Source: Peribacillus frigoritolerans (GTDB lineage: Bacteria; Bacillota; Bacilli; Bacillales; DSM-1321). From it: a DNA stretch of 64,000 bases. A program made the translations under genes and the position numbers. The notes under the pieces were generated by a model. That model had not been told where the DNA came from. It did not search any database and worked only from the letters and a program-made list of their open reading frames with translations. Numbering within the stretch: position 1 is the first letter of the stretch; each line of letters opens with the position of its first letter. Positions 62,713 to 64,000 of the stretch are shown here, piece by piece. The stretch spans positions 1,511,712 through 1,575,711 of the forward strand of contig NZ_KV440950.1 of assembly GCF_001636405.1 (NCBI RefSeq), in the 5' to 3' direction.

Positions 62713-63402
62713 ATGCAGAAGATAAGAGCAGTCATCGCAGAGGATGATTTTCGTGTAGCGGATATCCATGAAAAATTCTTGAAAAACTTTGATGAAATAG
62801 AAGTGGTCGGAAAAGCTGTCAATGCCAAAAAAACGCTTCGGATCTTGGAACAAAAAAGCCCGGATCTGCTTTTGCTTGATGTATATATGCCGGATCAGCT
62901 TGGTACAGACCTCCTTCCGGACATACGGAAAAAGTTCCCGAATGTGGATATCATCATGATTACCGCGGCAACGGATAAAGAACAACTTGAAAAGGCGCTT
63001 CACTATGGTGTAGAGAATTATTTAATTAAACCAGTGGAAATGAAGCGCTTCAACCAAGTCATCGAAGAGTATCTGAAGAAAGTCCATCTGATGAAATCCA
63101 AACAAGAGATAGATCAGGATTTTGTGGATCTCATTTTGAAAAAGGGTTCTTCCGTTTTGGAATCGAACGATGGGCAGGCCCTGCCGAAAGGGGTCGACGA
63201 AATCACTTTGACAAAGGTGTTCGAGGTACTCGAAGCAAGCGATATCGGTTTGTCGGCTGAGCAAGTTAGCGGACAGATCGGTGCTTCCAGGACAACTGCG
63301 AGACGCTATCTGGAATACTTGATTTCCGTTAAGAAATGTAAAGCGGAAGTCGTATATGGGGTAGTGGGGAGACCTGAGCGAAGATATTATAAAATTCAAT
63401 AG
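62713..63402 (+). CDS. Response regulator, MalR/DctR/CitT family
   Basis: A 229-aa regulator. The receiver domain has VIAEDDFRV and phospho-Asp in LLLLDVYMPDQLG; the C-terminal HTH is IGASRTTARRYLEYLISVKK. RBS AAGGAGGGAAAG precedes the ATG. Partner of the kinase above. The transporter it controls is not in the window, unlike for CitST. Confidence 0.9.
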   Translation: MQKIRAVIAEDDFRVADIHEKFLKNFDEIEVVGKAVNAKKTLRILEQKSPDLLLLDVYMPDQLGTDLLPDIRKKFPNVDIIMITAATDKEQLEKALHYGVENYLIKPVEMKRFNQVIEEYLKKVHLMKSKQEIDQDFVDLILKKGSSVLESNDGQALPKGVDEITLTKVFEVLEASDIGLSAEQVSGQIGASRTTARRYLEYLISVKKCKAEVVYGVVGRPERRYYKIQ

Positions 63403-63413
63403 AATTAAGTGAG

Positions 63414-63444
63414 AGACACCTTCAAGATTGAAGGTGTCTTTTTT
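63414..63444 (+). terminator. Terminator of the second two-component operon
   Basis: AGACACCTTCA / TGAAGGTGTCT stem with six T residues. Confidence 0.85.
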
Positions 63445-63536
63445 ATGATGCATGGTTTGAAAGATTATGAAAAAAGCAATATATGTCAAAAAAACGATAT
63501 GTTAATCTGTTATCCTTTTCTTAAGGAGGTTCGGAA

Positions 63537-64000
63537 ATGAGATATAGTCCCATCATTCAAAAAACGATTGAATATATAGAGAATAGCTTACAAGACGAAT
63601 TATCCTTGGAGAACATCGCACGGTTCGCAGGTTTTTCGAAGTTTCATTATCATCGTATTTTTCACAAGGAGGTTGGCGTGACTGTATCGGAATATATTCG
63701 ATATCGAAGGATCGCCAATGCAGCTAATATGCTGCTTTATACCGATGAAAAAATAATCGATATTGCTTTATATTACCGCTTTGAAACACAGGAATCCTTT
63801 ACTCGTTCATTCAAGAAATATTATGACCTGCCTCCAGGGCAATATCGGAAACTCGTAAGTAAACTAACCTTGCAAAGGGAGGAAATGACGATGAAAAACG
63901 AACAATTATTAAAAGGCTGGAATTTAAGCGGGAGTCATCCATTCAATTATCAAATGGGAATTGACCGGGAGACATTCCATAAAGGCCAGGCATCAGGATT
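63537..64000 (+). CDS. AraC-family regulator (partial, runs off the window)
   Basis: The first 154 codons of a gene cut by the window end. Residues 8-100 form the AraC/XylS double HTH (LENIARFAGFSKFHYHRIFHK and ALYYRFETQESFTRSFKKYY), at the N-terminus. The following domain begins MKNEQLLKGWNLSG and is incomplete, probably an effector-binding domain as in Rob/GyrI-like regulators. RBS TTAAGGAGGTTC precedes the ATG. Confidence 0.85.
   Translation, partial: MRYSPIIQKTIEYIENSLQDELSLENIARFAGFSKFHYHRIFHKEVGVTVSEYIRYRRIANAANMLLYTDEKIIDIALYYRFETQESFTRSFKKYYDLPPGQYRKLVSKLTLQREEMTMKNEQLLKGWNLSGSHPFNYQMGIDRETFHKGQASG

Noticed and set aside
1..64000. tRNA or rRNA genes
   Set aside because: I saw no tRNA-like GGTTCGAATCC arms with matching acceptor stems and no conserved rRNA segments, though this was by eye only.

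Overview
The window looks like chromosome of an endospore-forming Bacillaceae species, most like Peribacillus or a close relative of Bacillus simplex (inference). The grounds are moderate-to-low GC, strong AGGAGG-type ribosome binding sites with frequent GTG and TTG starts, a YyaC-type sporulation protein, a liaIHFSR cell-envelope stress operon, CitS/CitT/CitM, TcyP, AdaA/AdaB/AlkA, Fur-regulated FbpA/FbpB proteins and a leucine-type T-box. I see no rRNA, tRNA, CRISPR, intact insertion sequence or prophage.

Layout. 1-8.4 kb: glucarate/galactarate catabolism. A GntR/FCD regulator and a gudP-gudD operon lie on the minus strand; kdgD, an aldehyde dehydrogenase and garD lie on the plus strand; sugar-acid operators and a cre site lie between them. 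8.5-11.7 kb: small genes (GNAT, VOC, ASCH, polysaccharide deacetylase). 12-16.6 kb: an RND exporter, then a DsbA-like protein and a nitroreductase behind two matching operators. 16.8-17.7 kb: an iron-limitation operon (flavodoxin, FbpA, FbpB) behind a good Fur box. 17.7-21.3 kb: repeat-rich accessory DNA around a DinB-like protein, a DUF2238 membrane protein and a hydrolase. 21.3-26.6 kb: a peptidoglycan-binding protein, a very small holin-like type I toxin locus, a phospholipase D family protein, an MBL hydrolase and a LysE exporter. 26.7-31.9 kb: the tryptophan-to-anthranilate operon kynU-permease-kynA-kynB with a divergent TetR regulator whose operator sits on the kynU -35.

32-33 kb is a tandem array of about 38 degenerate 24-bp units with a 123-bp higher-order period. 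33-36.6 kb is liaI-liaH-liaF-liaS-liaR, without liaG and with a 21-bp perfect hairpin between liaH and liaF. 37-45 kb holds an MFS transporter, a lipoprotein, a leucine T-box with its permease, a PAP2 phosphatase, an unusual HExxH protein and TcyP. 45-50.7 kb holds GNAT and VOC genes and the citrate system CitS-CitT-CitM. 51-56.5 kb holds YyaC, a Cys-cluster/pentapeptide protein, a TipA-like MerR regulator, CutC and a Nudix hydrolase. 56.9-60.2 kb holds two secreted DUF2690 paralogues and the adaptive response to DNA alkylation (AdaA, AdaB, divergent AlkA). 60.2-64 kb holds a 41-bp repeat array, a collagen-like protein, a second CitA/DcuS-type two-component system and an AraC-type gene cut by the window end.

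The most interesting items are genes too short for ordinary calling (fbpA, fbpB, the holin-like toxin), three unrelated short-repeat arrays, a family of about 125-bp GC-rich palindromic repeats with a visible deletion series, and a set of operators that assign regulators to operons. I found no clearly new multi-gene system.
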